64,000 nucleotides of DNA from Sporosarcina ureilytica (GTDB lineage: Bacteria > Bacillota > Bacilli > Bacillales_A > Planococcaceae), in NCBI RefSeq assembly GCF_001753205.1, contig NZ_CP017560.1:62001-126000 (forward strand). The letters are read 5' to 3'. Below, piece by piece: positions 7,147 to 16,274 of this stretch (position 1 is the stretch's first letter; every line of letters begins with the position of its first letter). The notes beneath the pieces are model-generated. The model was not told the DNA's origin. It worked only from the letters and a program-made list of their open reading frames with translations, and searched no databases. The translations under genes were made by a program, and so were the position numbers.

Positions 7147-8346
7147 TTAGACTGCTATCTTTTTATTCCTTGCAAGCCAAATATATGAAAGGACCGCAAT
7201 TAAAGCTGAAGAAAAGATAATTGCCCCCATTGGAACTGCCGTTTCTTCTCCTGCTATTCCTACTAACGGTGCTGTAATCGCCCCTAACAGGAAAGGCAGC
7301 AAACCCAATAAAGCTGAGGCACTGCCCGCAATATGGCCTTGGGATTCCATGGCCAATGAAAATGAAGATGTCGCAATGACGCCAATTGAAGCGACAAAAA
7401 AGAAGATTGGTACGACAATTGTAATGAGCGGACCATTAAATAATACTGCAAGGAGCAGAAATGCCCCTGAACTAATGGACATCAATAAACCGATTTCTAA
7501 AAAACGTCTTTCCGATAAAACACCAGTTAGACGTCCTACTGTTTGTGTTCCCATAATAAGCCCCAGGCCATTCATGCCAAACAACAAGCTAAACGTTTGT
7601 GGTGATACACCGTAAATATTTTGATAAACAAATGGTGTTCCAGCGACGTAGGCAAATATCCCTGCCATAATAAACCCTTGGGCCAGTGCATACCCCATAA
7701 ATTCTCGGTTTCTTAATAATGAAACAAAGTTTTTAATCATATCAGATAGATTGCTAGGCACACGCATTTCTTCCGGCAACGATTCTTCCAATCGCCACAA
7801 CACAATGGCAAATAATAAAAATCCAATTGCGCTTAGGACTGCAAATACCCCTGTCCAATCAGTAAGAGCTAGAATTCCGCCCCCAAGGACGGGCGCAAGA
7901 ATAGGTGCTAAATTATTAATGAGCATGAGCAGAGCAAAAAACTTTGTTAATGCACGTCCGCTATATACGTCTCGGACAATGGCTCTTGAAATCACAATTC
8001 CTGCTGAAGCAGCAAAACCTTGCATGAAGCGTGCTGCAATGAAAAAACCGATGCTTGGTGAAAACATACATAGAGCAGAAGCAATAAAATAAACAATGAG
8101 TGCAATAAGTAACGGCTTCTTCCGTCCATGGACATCGCTCATTGGACCAAGTATAAGCTGTCCAATTCCGATGCCTAAAAGACAAGCGGTTAAGCTTACT
8201 TGAACAAAAGAAGCCGTCGTGTCAAAAGACGTAACAATTGTAGGAAATGAAGGCAAGTACATATCAATTGTCAACGGTCCCATTGCCGCTAACGCACCAA
8301 GAAGCAACGCAAATCGTAACCTTTTAATTCCATTTATTGTAGACAA
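7147..8346 (-). CDS. MFS drug-resistance transporter, Bcr/CflA family
   Basis: A 399-residue, 12-helix MFS exporter of the DHA1 Bcr/CflA group. The N-terminus has TIDMYLPSFPTI and the helix 2-3 loop motif LGPMSDVHGRKKPLL, both characteristic; helix 5 has PVLGGGIL. It would expel drugs by proton antiport. The start is TTG with AAAGG 12 nt upstream, which is long, but no better in-frame start is visible. It is monocistronic with its own terminator. Confidence 0.87.
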   Translation of the reverse strand: MSTINGIKRLRFALLLGALAAMGPLTIDMYLPSFPTIVTSFDTTASFVQVSLTACLLGIGIGQLILGPMSDVHGRKKPLLIALIVYFIASALCMFSPSIGFFIAARFMQGFAASAGIVISRAIVRDVYSGRALTKFFALLMLINNLAPILAPVLGGGILALTDWTGVFAVLSAIGFLLFAIVLWRLEESLPEEMRVPSNLSDMIKNFVSLLRNREFMGYALAQGFIMAGIFAYVAGTPFVYQNIYGVSPQTFSLLFGMNGLGLIMGTQTVGRLTGVLSERRFLEIGLLMSISSGAFLLLAVLFNGPLITIVVPIFFFVASIGVIATSSFSLAMESQGHIAGSASALLGLLPFLLGAITAPLVGIAGEETAVPMGAIIFSSALIAVLSYIWLARNKKIAV

Positions 8347-8562
8347 ATTTTAAAACAACCTTTCTTTTCAAGGAAATGATTCCAATATATAACGACTGAA
8401 TTATTCGCTATATGTTATCGTATAACTCTAGCATTGTACATCTTGTTGTTTCTTGAAAAGAAAGTTTTCCTAGTCCTTAAACGATTGGTAGATTCGATTC
8501 AGACTCACAAACCTCCTAACCTCAATTTATAATTGTTCTCCTTTTGAATACAGGAATGTTTA

Positions 8563-8982
8563 CTATCCTGGATATAATTCCCTTAAAAACTGAATGGATT
8601 GCGTAATATGTGTCTTCAAGACATCTTCATTAACATCATCGAGTTTATTAATATAAACACATGCTTTTCCTGTTGTATGTTTGCCAAATTCTTTTAGCAG
8701 TTCTTCTCGTCTTGGGTCACCGCTTGCAAAATATAAACTGATTTTTGCTTTTCTTGGAGAAAAACCGACGAGCGGCGCGTCTCCTTCGTGACCAGATTTA
8801 TATACGTAATGATAAGAACCGAACCCTATTATGCTTGGGCCCCACATTTTTGCGGGGAATCCAGATGTTTCTGTAAAAATGTCAAGCAATCGGTAAGCGT
8901 CTTCTCGCTTTTTGAGATTTTCCACGCCTTCAATAAACTCAATGACACTATTATCATTTTCCTTTGTTTTTAATTCATACAT
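8563..8982 (-). CDS. DUF1801 domain protein
   Basis: A 139-residue soluble protein with the DUF1801 pattern: MWGPSIIGFGSYHYVYKSG in the middle, then FSPRKAKISLYF and a C-terminal lysine/aspartate-rich helix. A frataxin-like YdhG relative belongs to the same superfamily; a role in iron handling here is only inference. The ATG at 8982 was chosen because GGGGGTG lies nine bases upstream. No operon partner. Confidence 0.78.
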   Translation of the reverse strand: MYELKTKENDNSVIEFIEGVENLKKREDAYRLLDIFTETSGFPAKMWGPSIIGFGSYHYVYKSGHEGDAPLVGFSPRKAKISLYFASGDPRREELLKEFGKHTTGKACVYINKLDDVNEDVLKTHITQSIQFLRELYPG

Positions 8983-9142
8983 TATTGATTTCACCCCCAT
9001 CCATAGAATTTCTATTCCTTCCTTTTCTACCTTGCGTAGAAAATTCCTTCTTTTTTAACTTCTAACTAAATAGGCCGTTAAAATCCTTCACAATGGGTAA
9101 GCTAATCATTGATCGAAATAAAACCTTGAGGAGGAAGACATT

Positions 9143-9295
9143 GTGAATAAAATGGCTTTAGCAGCACTTGGAATCGGTGCAGCGTACTTAATGCAAAATA
9201 AGGGCGCGAGGAACAAACTGATGAAACAAGTTGAGACATTCACAGGGATGTCCATGGGAATGAATAAAAATTCAGGAACAGGAACATCGTCATAA
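9143..9295 (+). CDS. Very small protein, 50 residues, DUF3918-like
   Basis: A 50-codon ORF starting GTG with GAGGAGG at good spacing. The product begins MNKMALAALGIGAAYLMQNKG, a short hydrophobic N-terminal segment, then basic residues (ARNKLMKQ) and a Met/Gly/Ser/Thr tail. The layout resembles small DUF3918-type proteins of Bacillales (single weak membrane helix plus basic tail). A strong terminator follows, which supports it being expressed. Function unknown. Confidence 0.65.
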   Translation: MNKMALAALGIGAAYLMQNKGARNKLMKQVETFTGMSMGMNKNSGTGTSS

Positions 9296-9321
9296 GACTT
9301 CTTCATTTTTCGATCAAACAG

Positions 9322-9351
9322 AAAGAGCTACCGTTTTCGGTAGCTCTTTTC
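9322..9351. terminator. Bidirectional intrinsic terminator
   Basis: Perfect stem AAAGAGCTACCG / CGGTAGCTCTTT with a TTTT loop, between the 50-residue gene and the convergent YheE-like gene. Confidence 0.9.
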
Positions 9352-9392
9352 TTATGTTGGTTAAAAGTTATCCGTTCCCATCGCAATAAAGC

Positions 9393-9623
9393 TTACTCTT
9401 GAAATGTTGACAGCCATTCATTAATTCGCCTTATTACTTCTTCTTCTAGTTGCTCCAACGGCATCGCATGATTATCTTGGTCTGGTTGCATTTGAAACCA
9501 ATCAACGTCATCGTCTTTATAATATCCCTCATATTTCTTGTCGTCGAGGATAACTTCGAAATGCCATCTTTGATGTGAACTATTTTCAAGAACATCTTCA
9601 ACTATCCTAAGGCTTTGAATCAT
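9393..9623 (-). CDS. Small YheE-like (DUF5342-type) protein
   Basis: A 76-residue acidic protein. The central HFEVILDDKKYEGYYKDDDVDWFQMQP and the C-terminal helix VIRRINEWLSTFQ resemble small Bacillales proteins of the YheE group (DUF5342). The assignment is tentative. GGAGG lies 7 nt before the ATG and a terminator lies downstream. Function unknown. Confidence 0.6.
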   Translation of the reverse strand: MIQSLRIVEDVLENSSHQRWHFEVILDDKKYEGYYKDDDVDWFQMQPDQDNHAMPLEQLEEEVIRRINEWLSTFQE

Positions 9624-9703
9624 TTGAATTCCTCCTTCTGCTTTACTGAATAACCGATTTCAATCCTTATTCTATCCAATAAAGCTCAATTCATTACTCA
9701 GTT

Positions 9704-10138
9704 TTACAATATTCTAATCTGCCCGAATGGCATGGATGGAATATTTTCAAAACCGAGAATAGGAATTCTTTCTTCTTGTATGATTACTTCCCTAAAAGGC
9801 AGTTCAATTATATATTCACCGATTCGGTAAGGTCTAACATCAATCTGTTTTTGCACAAATGGATTACTTGTTACTAACGTAACCATCCCTGTACTGACAT
9901 TAGTTGCCTCTACAGAAAAACGATAACTTTTAAGTATTGCATAAGGGAAGACCTCATAAGCATCATCTAAATCTGTTAAACATATTTTTTTAATGAATTC
10001 ATTTTTATTTCCACGAAATGCAATGAAACCATTTTCTAAGTCGAGGATATTATTTGATTTTAAATAATATTGACGGTGATAAGAGATGAGTTCATATTCT
10101 TTGCTATTCTTAAGTGCAAAACGCCCTTTTCTTATCAT
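9704..10138 (-). CDS. Conserved-looking protein of unknown function
   Basis: A 144-residue soluble protein, mostly beta-rich by appearance (YELISYHRQYYLKS, GFIAFRGNKNEF, RPYRIGEYIIELPFREV). A strong RBS (CGGAGGAG) sits 7 nt before the ATG, which supports it being real. I do not recognise a family. It is separated from the YheE-like gene by 80 nt and could be co-transcribed with it. Confidence 0.55.
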   Translation of the reverse strand: MIRKGRFALKNSKEYELISYHRQYYLKSNNILDLENGFIAFRGNKNEFIKKICLTDLDDAYEVFPYAILKSYRFSVEATNVSTGMVTLVTSNPFVQKQIDVRPYRIGEYIIELPFREVIIQEERIPILGFENIPSMPFGQIRIL

Positions 10139-10401
10139 ATTATCTCCTCCGATTTATCTCCAATCTACTAAAACTATTAAAAGATGCTTTTTAAATAAAG
10201 TTTTGATGTACGCTTTATTACATCGCCCAATAATTTACTGAATCTTTTAAAAATAATTACATATAAGTATACAGATTAGATTAGAAAAAAGAAAGCATTA
10301 TTTTGTCTTATCTTCCGAGTTAACAAATAGTATTATACTACTAATTTTAGCTGATATTGTCGTAAGTGACTGAATCATAGAGAAATGGGATGAACGATTA
10401 T
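10139..10401. other. Intergenic region without visible gene
   Basis: AT-rich spacer between divergent genes. Apart from the SigB-type promoter at its right end I see no ORF with a ribosome binding site, no repeat and no structured RNA. Confidence 0.5.
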
Positions 10402-10427
10402 GTTTAATAAATTGTTCTGCGGGGAAA
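10402..10427 (+). promoter_or_regulatory. SigB-type general stress promoter for csbD
   Basis: GTTTAA (10402-10407) and GGGAAA (10422-10427) are 14 bp apart, matching the SigB consensus (GTTTAA - 12 to 15 - GGGTAT-like). It lies 33 nt upstream of csbD, a gene known to be SigB-controlled in Bacillus. Confidence 0.7.
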
Positions 10428-10460
10428 TTATGGCTTAACTACAAATTGGAGGTATTGCAA

Positions 10461-10646
10461 ATGAGTGCAAAAGGATTTTCCGACAAAGTGAAAGGGTTTA
10501 TTAACGAAACAAAAGGCGAATTGAAAGAACAAATTGGAGATGCTACCGATAATGCTAAATTAGAAGCAAAAGGAAAATTGGACAAGCTTAAAGGCGAAGC
10601 GCAAAAAAAGACTGGCGAATTGAAAGATAAATTTAATAAGAAGTAA
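10461..10646 (+). CDS. csbD: CsbD family general stress protein
   Basis: A 61-residue, lysine- and glutamate-rich, helical protein with the CsbD pattern: DKVKGFINETKGELKEQIGD, then KLEAKGKLDKLKGEAQKKTGELKDK. CsbD proteins accumulate under general stress; their biochemical role is not known. The ATG at 10461 has GGAGGT upstream, so the in-frame TTG at 10446 is rejected. The SigB-type promoter just upstream agrees with stress control. Confidence 0.9.
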   Translation: MSAKGFSDKVKGFINETKGELKEQIGDATDNAKLEAKGKLDKLKGEAQKKTGELKDKFNKK

Positions 10647-10801
10647 TTATAATAATAGAACTGATCCATAACTTTCCTCCTCTTTATTACAATTAGTATA
10701 TATGCACCTTATTTTCCGAAAAAAACAAACATGTTTAGTCTTACAATGATATGTGAATAATATTAGAAAGGGAATTTCACCTCGAAAGGAGCGTGAATAA
10801 G

Positions 10802-11035
10802 TTGGAAAAAAAGAAATCATTTACTGAACGAGATCGAAAAGATGCGGAAGGTCCATTTATGGATAACCCCGAACATTTAAAAACAGATAAAGAGAGTATT
10901 TACGATATGCATGAAGATATGATGACCGTGGACTCGATTCCACTTGAGGATTTAAAAATGGAAGAACGGGAAGAAAAAATTCATCGTGATTCGAAAAATA
11001 GATCTTCTAGTCAAGATAAGTTTCCTGGTTCATAA
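10802..11035 (+). CDS. Small charged protein of unknown function
   Basis: A 77-residue very hydrophilic protein (MEKKKSFTERDRK, acidic middle, basic serine-rich tail), probably disordered. I chose the TTG at 10802 because AAAGGAG is nine bases upstream; the GTG at 10793 would be only one base from it. It follows csbD and ends at a strong terminator, so it may be another stress protein. No family recognised. Confidence 0.55.
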   Translation: MEKKKSFTERDRKDAEGPFMDNPEHLKTDKESIYDMHEDMMTVDSIPLEDLKMEEREEKIHRDSKNRSSSQDKFPGS

Positions 11036-11039
11036 AAAC

Positions 11040-11066
11040 AGCGCTTCTCACTAATCGAGAAGCGCT
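11040..11066. terminator. Intrinsic terminator
   Basis: Perfect stem AGCGCTTCTC / GAGAAGCGCT with a seven-base loop, following the 77-residue gene. Confidence 0.85.
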
Positions 11067-11138
11067 ATCTTTACAGTAAACATTTCGCGAAGTTTGTCGT
11101 ATTTCCTGGGAAATTAGTTTGGGATAATAATTTGAGGA

Positions 11139-11921
11139 TTATATCGTTATTTTTGAAGCATTCTTCTTCAACATAAAAATGCCGAAGATCATCAGTACAA
11201 AGATAAGGAATAAAGTTACAAGCACACTCCACCATAGGTTTGATACTTCTAGTGAACCATTTAACGTTTCTGTTGCATACATCGATAATTTCCAAGGAGA
11301 AACCGACCAATATGCACCTAAGATGCTTTCAATCACTTGAAAAACTAAAGTAATCATCAAGGAAATTGTTGCGGCGATACCAGTTGAAAATGTCGCACTA
11401 CAAGTGAGTGTAACTGTAACGACAAATAGGATCCATAAGCTATACACGCCAAAAAACTCAAGAAGTTGCATGAAATTCACGTGACTAAAAAGCATTTCAA
11501 TATAATACCAAGCACTTAAGAAACCGAGGAAAAGACTTACGATGGTCAGACTACCCAAGACAACCCATTTACTTAAGTAGTACTGGCCAAACGAAATCGG
11601 ACGAACATAGACGAGTGTTGCTGTACCATTTTTTCGCTCCCCCGAAATACTGCCCATCAATGCAAGGACGATGACAAGAATCCCTATGGTTTGATATTGT
11701 CCAAGTAAGGATATAAAAATCTCTTCTCCAGTAAATTCAGGCCATATAAACTCCATGCCTTCCGGGAGATTCCCGACGCTTTTCATAATTTCAGGTAAAT
11801 AGTAATTTGTTAAAGGTTCCATTACACCAAAGATGATAAAAAACAATGGAATCCATAAGATTTTAAAGTTGCGGCAGTTCTCACGCCACTCTTTTTGAAG
11901 AAACACTTGAAATTTCCCCAT
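11139..11921 (-). CDS. yxlG: ABC-2 type permease, YxlG-like
   Basis: A 260-residue membrane protein with an N-terminal cytoplasmic helix (FQVFLQKEWRENCRNFKILW) and six hydrophobic segments. SISGERKNGTATLVYVRP in the first cytoplasmic loop is the usual ABC-2 exporter motif. It overlaps the ATPase gene by one base (TAATG), so the two are translationally coupled. The gene order PLDc_N protein - ATPase - permease matches yxlE-yxlF-yxlG of the Bacillus sigY operon. Cargo unknown. Confidence 0.8.
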   Translation of the reverse strand: MGKFQVFLQKEWRENCRNFKILWIPLFFIIFGVMEPLTNYYLPEIMKSVGNLPEGMEFIWPEFTGEEIFISLLGQYQTIGILVIVLALMGSISGERKNGTATLVYVRPISFGQYYLSKWVVLGSLTIVSLFLGFLSAWYYIEMLFSHVNFMQLLEFFGVYSLWILFVVTVTLTCSATFSTGIAATISLMITLVFQVIESILGAYWSVSPWKLSMYATETLNGSLEVSNLWWSVLVTLFLIFVLMIFGIFMLKKNASKITI

Positions 11922-12814
11922 TAGACCATCGCTACTTTCATAAAAATTTCCTCTAAGCTTGCTGTTTGTTGTTCAACTTTACGAATTTGAAAGTTGCCTT
12001 CATGTAAAACAGATAAAACCGTGGACATATTTATAGAATCCTTTTCTGCATCAATTGAAAGCTTAAGACCTTTAATCCTTGCCTGCCATGACGTTTGTTT
12101 GACAAAGCGCTGTAATTCGTTGTCAGTAAGAAACTCTATCACGATGCACGGATCAGCATGACGGTGTCTGACATCTTCTAAATTACCTTGTTCGACAAGT
12201 TCTCCTTTTCTTAAAAAAAGAAGTTTATCCGTCATCTCTTCCGCGTCATTCAAAATATGCGTTGAGTATAAGATCGTCACTTCTTGTTGCAATTCTTTTA
12301 ATAAATTCATAATCTCCCTTCTTCCAACGGGATCTAGGGCAGAAACGGGTTCGTCTAACAGCAACAACTTAGGTTTATGCACTATCGCTTGCGCTAACCC
12401 AAGACGTTGCTTCATTCCGCCTGAAAATGTCATCGTTTTCTTAGTCAACGCATCTCCAAGCCCAACAAATTCAAGCGTTTTTTGTGCTTCGCGCCTTGCT
12501 TTTTTGGCGGAAATCCCACTTAATCTCGCGGCCATTTCAGTGAATTCAAGCGCTGTCATCCAAGGGAAAAACTTTGGATATTGGGGTAAAAAACCGATTA
12601 GTTCTCTGATATCTTGACGCTCCTCCTGATGAAACGTAATCTGTCCGCTTGTTGGTGTAACCAATCCTGCAAGCATCGATAATGTCGTCGTTTTCCCTGC
12701 TCCATTTGGTCCGATAAGCGCCGTTGACGTATGTTCCGTTAAATCAAAGGATATAGCGTTTGTGGCTTTTTCATCTCCGAAAGCCTTTGTTAATTGTTCA
12801 ACTTGAAGTAGCAT
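11921..12814 (-). CDS. yxlF: ABC exporter ATPase, YxlF-like
   Basis: A 297-residue ATPase with Walker A GPNGAGKTT, Q-loop FLPQYPKFFPWMT, signature FSGGMKQRLGLAQA, Walker B LLLLDEPVSALDP and switch His in YSTHILNDAEEM. About 80 C-terminal residues form the accessory domain seen in ABC-2 exporters. I chose the ATG at 12814, directly after the stop of the preceding small gene; GGAGG lies within the end of that gene. It pairs with the YxlG-like permease. Confidence 0.87.
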   Translation of the reverse strand: MLLQVEQLTKAFGDEKATNAISFDLTEHTSTALIGPNGAGKTTTLSMLAGLVTPTSGQITFHQEERQDIRELIGFLPQYPKFFPWMTALEFTEMAARLSGISAKKARREAQKTLEFVGLGDALTKKTMTFSGGMKQRLGLAQAIVHKPKLLLLDEPVSALDPVGRREIMNLLKELQQEVTILYSTHILNDAEEMTDKLLFLRKGELVEQGNLEDVRHRHADPCIVIEFLTDNELQRFVKQTSWQARIKGLKLSIDAEKDSINMSTVLSVLHEGNFQIRKVEQQTASLEEIFMKVAMV

Positions 12815-12816
12815 TG

Positions 12817-13017
12817 TTATCCATTCCTCCTTCCAAAAACGAAATAAAGAATTGGGCCGATTAAGTTGATAAAAATAATGATAAGCACCCACATTCCAAC
12901 GGGTCCGTTCGTTCTTTTATGACGGCTAATATCAATGAGTGCAATAACTACTAGAATGAATTGAAGTGCAATAAGTGGCCAGATTAAATTCCACGGAATA
13001 CTAGCAAGTTCAGTCAT
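12817..13017 (-). CDS. yxlE: PLDc_N membrane protein, YxlE-like
   Basis: A 66-residue protein with two membrane helices joined by the basic loop DISRHKRTNGPVGMW and ending in GPILYFVFGRRNG. This is the phospholipase-D-nuclease N-terminal (PLDc_N) signature found in YxlE and in anti-sigma-like negative regulators. In Bacillus, YxlE with YxlD restrains SigY. Here no sigY or yxlD is beside it. The ATG at 13017 has AAAGGA ten bases upstream. Confidence 0.82.
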   Translation of the reverse strand: MTELASIPWNLIWPLIALQFILVVIALIDISRHKRTNGPVGMWVLIIIFINLIGPILYFVFGRRNG

Positions 13018-13221
13018 GGTTGACACATCCTTTCGATCATGATTTGAAATTAAGTTTATTATAACATTTCTGATATACTATGTATATAACAGAATCATTG
13101 TGAACATGACGAATAAGTAATTTCTTTATTTGATTGTCATATTATTTAAACCCATTCGCTTCGATACGATAATTCTGCTATCCATGGTATAATGGCCTGA
13201 TGAACAAGGAGGCTTCAATTT

Positions 13222-14130
13222 ATGAACCAATGGATTTATCCGTTAATGATTATTTTTGCGGCAAGTTGTTACGGTATTTTATCAACAATTATAAAACTTG
13301 CCATTCGAGATGGATTTACTGCTTCTGAAGCGGTCACAGCACAGTACTTTACTGGCTTTATTCTATCACTTATCATTTTTACTATTGTTCGTCGCAAATC
13401 GCCTAAATTTGGCGGTGGCGCCACACTTATATTAGCAGGACTTTTCACGGCTACTACAGGAACGGTTTATGGACAAGCCGTCACATATATGCCTGCATCT
13501 ATTGCAGTTGTCATGCTCTTCCAATTCACTTGGATTGGCATGTTGTTTGACTGTATTGCGAGAAAACGATTACCGAAGCGCATTGAAGTAATTTCGCTTG
13601 TTTTATTGTTTGCCGGGACGATTTTTGCTGCTGGCGTTATTGGCGCGGATATTAGCGGAATTCCATGGCAAGGTTGGGCATGGGGATTGGCTTCAGCAGT
13701 CAGTTTTGCTTCTTTTGTAATGGTGAACTCCAAACAAGTTGAAGGAATGGACACGGAAACACGTCTGTTGTTTACGTCACTTTTTGCTGTCATTGCCATT
13801 ACGTTCTTTCAATCTCCAGAAATTGTTTGGAATGGAACGTTATTTGGTGAAAACTTATGGATTTATGGTCTTATCCTTGGTTTATTTGGCATTGTGATTC
13901 CAATTTATTTATTTTCAATTGCAGTTCCAAAAGTCGGTGCAGCAACTTCATCCATTTTAAGTGCGATGGAATTACCTGTAGCGGTCACTGTTTCAGTCAT
14001 TTTATTACGTGAAAACCTAACGTTTTTACAAGTTATTGGCATTCTCGTCATACTTTTCGGGATGACTTTGCCAACCGTGGAACAAAGGCGCAATGCTAGA
14101 AAAGAAAAGTTCATGGATGTTCATGAATAA
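13222..14130 (+). CDS. EamA family (DMT superfamily) exporter
   Basis: A 302-residue protein with ten probable helices arranged as two EamA repeats. The second repeat ends with AATSSILSAMELPVAVTVSVILLRENLTFLQVIGILVILFGM, a typical EamA helix 8-10 pattern. Such proteins export amino acids or other metabolites; the substrate is unknown. The start has AAGGAGG 8 nt upstream. It is monocistronic with a long-loop terminator. Confidence 0.87.
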   Translation: MNQWIYPLMIIFAASCYGILSTIIKLAIRDGFTASEAVTAQYFTGFILSLIIFTIVRRKSPKFGGGATLILAGLFTATTGTVYGQAVTYMPASIAVVMLFQFTWIGMLFDCIARKRLPKRIEVISLVLLFAGTIFAAGVIGADISGIPWQGWAWGLASAVSFASFVMVNSKQVEGMDTETRLLFTSLFAVIAITFFQSPEIVWNGTLFGENLWIYGLILGLFGIVIPIYLFSIAVPKVGAATSSILSAMELPVAVTVSVILLRENLTFLQVIGILVILFGMTLPTVEQRRNARKEKFMDVHE

Positions 14131-14193
14131 AACCACTTTCTCATTGTTGAAGATGCCCTTTAAACGACAACTTCTATATGAGAAAGTGGTTTT
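14131..14193. terminator. Long-loop terminator between convergent genes
   Basis: AACCACTTTCTCAT and ATGAGAAAGTGGTT form a 14-bp stem with a loop of about 35 nt, ending in a T run. It overlaps the edge of the convergent FMN-reductase gene. Confidence 0.7.
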
Positions 14194-14739
14194 TTATTGA
14201 TCTTGTTCGGTTTTAACAAATTCCATAAAACGTTCCATCACTTCGTCAATAAACTGCAAAGTAACTTCGTGTGTAAGTTCCCCGTTTTCAAACTTTTGTC
14301 CAGCACCACCAATGAGCATTTCATTACCGGCAGCGGGCATCATTACTGCACCAACACTCGTTAATATTTGTCTTGCGTGCAATTGTGCTCTAATTGTTCC
14401 CAAGCCTCCTTGCGAGACGCCCATTAAAAGAACCGGTTTTTTCGCAATCGGTTTATCTACTCGTGATAGCCAATCCAATGCATTTTTTAACACACCTGAT
14501 ATTGACCAATTAAACTCAGGCGTGCTAATAAAGACAGCATCGGCGCCTTCAATCATTTTCTTAAATTGCTCAACTTCCTTTGGCGGATACATTTCTTCGT
14601 CTTCATTGTAAAAAGGAAGCTTTCCAATCGGTGCAATTTCAAGATTAAACATCGTATGATACCGCTTTTCAATCGTTTCAATTAATTGTCGATTGTAAGA
14701 ATCCTCCCGCAAACTCCCAATAAGGGCTACAACTTTCAT
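14194..14739 (-). CDS. NADPH-dependent FMN reductase family protein
   Basis: A 181-residue flavodoxin-fold reductase. The N-terminal ALIGSLREDSYNRQL is the phosphate-binding loop for FMN, and STPEFNWSISGVLKNALDWLSR is the family hallmark. The nearby GVSQGGLGTIRAQ is also conserved. These enzymes use NADPH to reduce FMN, azo dyes, quinones or metals such as chromate. The ATG at 14739 was chosen because GAGGAG lies 8 nt upstream. It stands alone. Confidence 0.87.
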   Translation of the reverse strand: MKVVALIGSLREDSYNRQLIETIEKRYHTMFNLEIAPIGKLPFYNEDEEMYPPKEVEQFKKMIEGADAVFISTPEFNWSISGVLKNALDWLSRVDKPIAKKPVLLMGVSQGGLGTIRAQLHARQILTSVGAVMMPAAGNEMLIGGAGQKFENGELTHEVTLQFIDEVMERFMEFVKTEQDQ

Positions 14740-15005
14740 ATTCCATTCTCCTCTACACATATTGAAGCATCATTCTTCAGTATGAACAATAATTCTTCAA
14801 ATTAGAAAACATTTATTCCAATGAACACTTTTCGCGCATTTTACGGGGATATATAGTAAAACAACTTCATTAGAGGCCGAGTCATTTAAAGTTTATTCTC
14901 GCATTAACATGGAGACTTTTAATTTCCTTCAAAATATTAGGAATGACATCCTTATCCTCAATTATGATAAGATAAACCAAACTTAATTAACTAGGAGTCG
15001 ATTTT

Positions 15006-16205
15006 ATGCTAAAAAATCGTTTATATTATGCCGATCCCGAATGTCAATCATTTACAACGCAAGTGGTGAAAACGGAAATAGATGATAAAGAAGAATTTTA
15101 TGTTGTGTTGGGTCAAACCGCCTTTTATCCGACTGGCGGCGGTCAGCCCCATGATACCGGTACAATTAATGGAGTGCCCGTAATTGATGTCATTGAAATT
15201 GACGGTGAAATTCGTCATTATTTGTCGGGGGAGATTGATGCCACAGGTGAAGTTGATTGCATGATCGATTGGGAACGTCGCTTTGACCATATGCAACAAC
15301 ATGCGGGGCAACATATTTTATCCGCTGCATTTGTTGAGTTATTTGGATTCTCTACGGTCAGCTTTCATTTGGGGACAAGTCTAGTATCCATTGATATCGA
15401 GGCCGAAAATGTTACAGACGAACAACTTAAAGCAGCAGAAGAGCTGGCAAATAAAGTAATTCTTGAAAACCGTCCAATCGAAGTAAAATGGGTAACGGAT
15501 GACGAACTCCATCAATATCCACTGCGAAAGCAAATTCAAGCAACAGGAGAGATACGCCTTGTGATTATTCCGGAGTTTGACTATAACGGATGCGGCGGAA
15601 CTCATCCTGAATATACGGGACAAGTTAGTTCACTAAAAATATTATCTGCTGAGAAACATAGAGGAAATACAAGGGTTCATTTCGTTTGCGGTAAGCGTGT
15701 ACTCAACTTGTTACATGATAAAGTAAATGTAGTTACAGAAGCATCCAGATTATTAAGTGCTCCTGAAGACAGAATTGGACAGGCAATCGAAAAATTATTA
15801 GAGACAAACCACTCACTCGAAAAATCATTGAAGGAAGCACAAGAAGCATTATTAACATTTGAGGCCAAGGAATTATTGAGTCAACAGCGTAACGGCTTAG
15901 TTACCGCTATATTTCAAGACCGTTCCATTCAGCAATTACAAAAACTAGCTCGACTCATTGTAGCGGAATCAGACGAAACAATTGTACTTCTCGTTGCTCG
16001 TAATGAAGAAAAACTTCAGTTTGTAGCGGCTAGAGGCAGTGTAGTCGCTGCAAGTATGAAAGATGTTTCGGCTGCTGTGTTGCCGCTCATAAATGGTAAA
16101 GGCGGAGGGAATGACGCATTCGTTCAAGGCGGTGGTGATTATAAACTGACAGAAGAAGAATTCATAAAAATGATGGAAAGCAGTTTAACTTCCTCGATTA
16201 ATTAA
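15006..16205 (+). CDS. Alanyl-tRNA editing protein, AlaX-L type
   Basis: A 399-residue free-standing editing factor that hydrolyses mischarged Ser- or Gly-tRNA(Ala). It has the N-terminal AlaRS-like beta barrel with FYPTGGGQPHDTG, the zinc-binding HxxxH in QQHAGQHILSAAF, the second metal site CGGTHPEYTGQ, and a C-terminal DHHA1-type domain ending GKGGGNDAFVQGGG. The DHHA1 domain makes it the long form (AlaX-L). AGGAG precedes the ATG. Monocistronic. Confidence 0.92.
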   Translation: MLKNRLYYADPECQSFTTQVVKTEIDDKEEFYVVLGQTAFYPTGGGQPHDTGTINGVPVIDVIEIDGEIRHYLSGEIDATGEVDCMIDWERRFDHMQQHAGQHILSAAFVELFGFSTVSFHLGTSLVSIDIEAENVTDEQLKAAEELANKVILENRPIEVKWVTDDELHQYPLRKQIQATGEIRLVIIPEFDYNGCGGTHPEYTGQVSSLKILSAEKHRGNTRVHFVCGKRVLNLLHDKVNVVTEASRLLSAPEDRIGQAIEKLLETNHSLEKSLKEAQEALLTFEAKELLSQQRNGLVTAIFQDRSIQQLQKLARLIVAESDETIVLLVARNEEKLQFVAARGSVVAASMKDVSAAVLPLINGKGGGNDAFVQGGGDYKLTEEEFIKMMESSLTSSIN

Positions 16206-16224
16206 TAATCATTCTTCGCAATAA

Positions 16225-16273
16225 AAAATAAGGCGGTTCTCTATGTTGTAAAATAGAATCGGCCTTATTTTTT
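16225..16273. terminator. Bidirectional terminator between alaX and chrA
   Basis: Long stem AAAATAAGGC / GCCTTATTTT extended by GGTTCTCTAT-type pairing, with runs of A and T on both sides. Confidence 0.85.
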
Positions 16274-16274
16274 G

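Noticed and set aside
7349..7615. 88-codon plus-strand ORF inside the Bcr/CflA gene
   Set aside because: Antisense shadow of a clear membrane transporter gene; no RBS.
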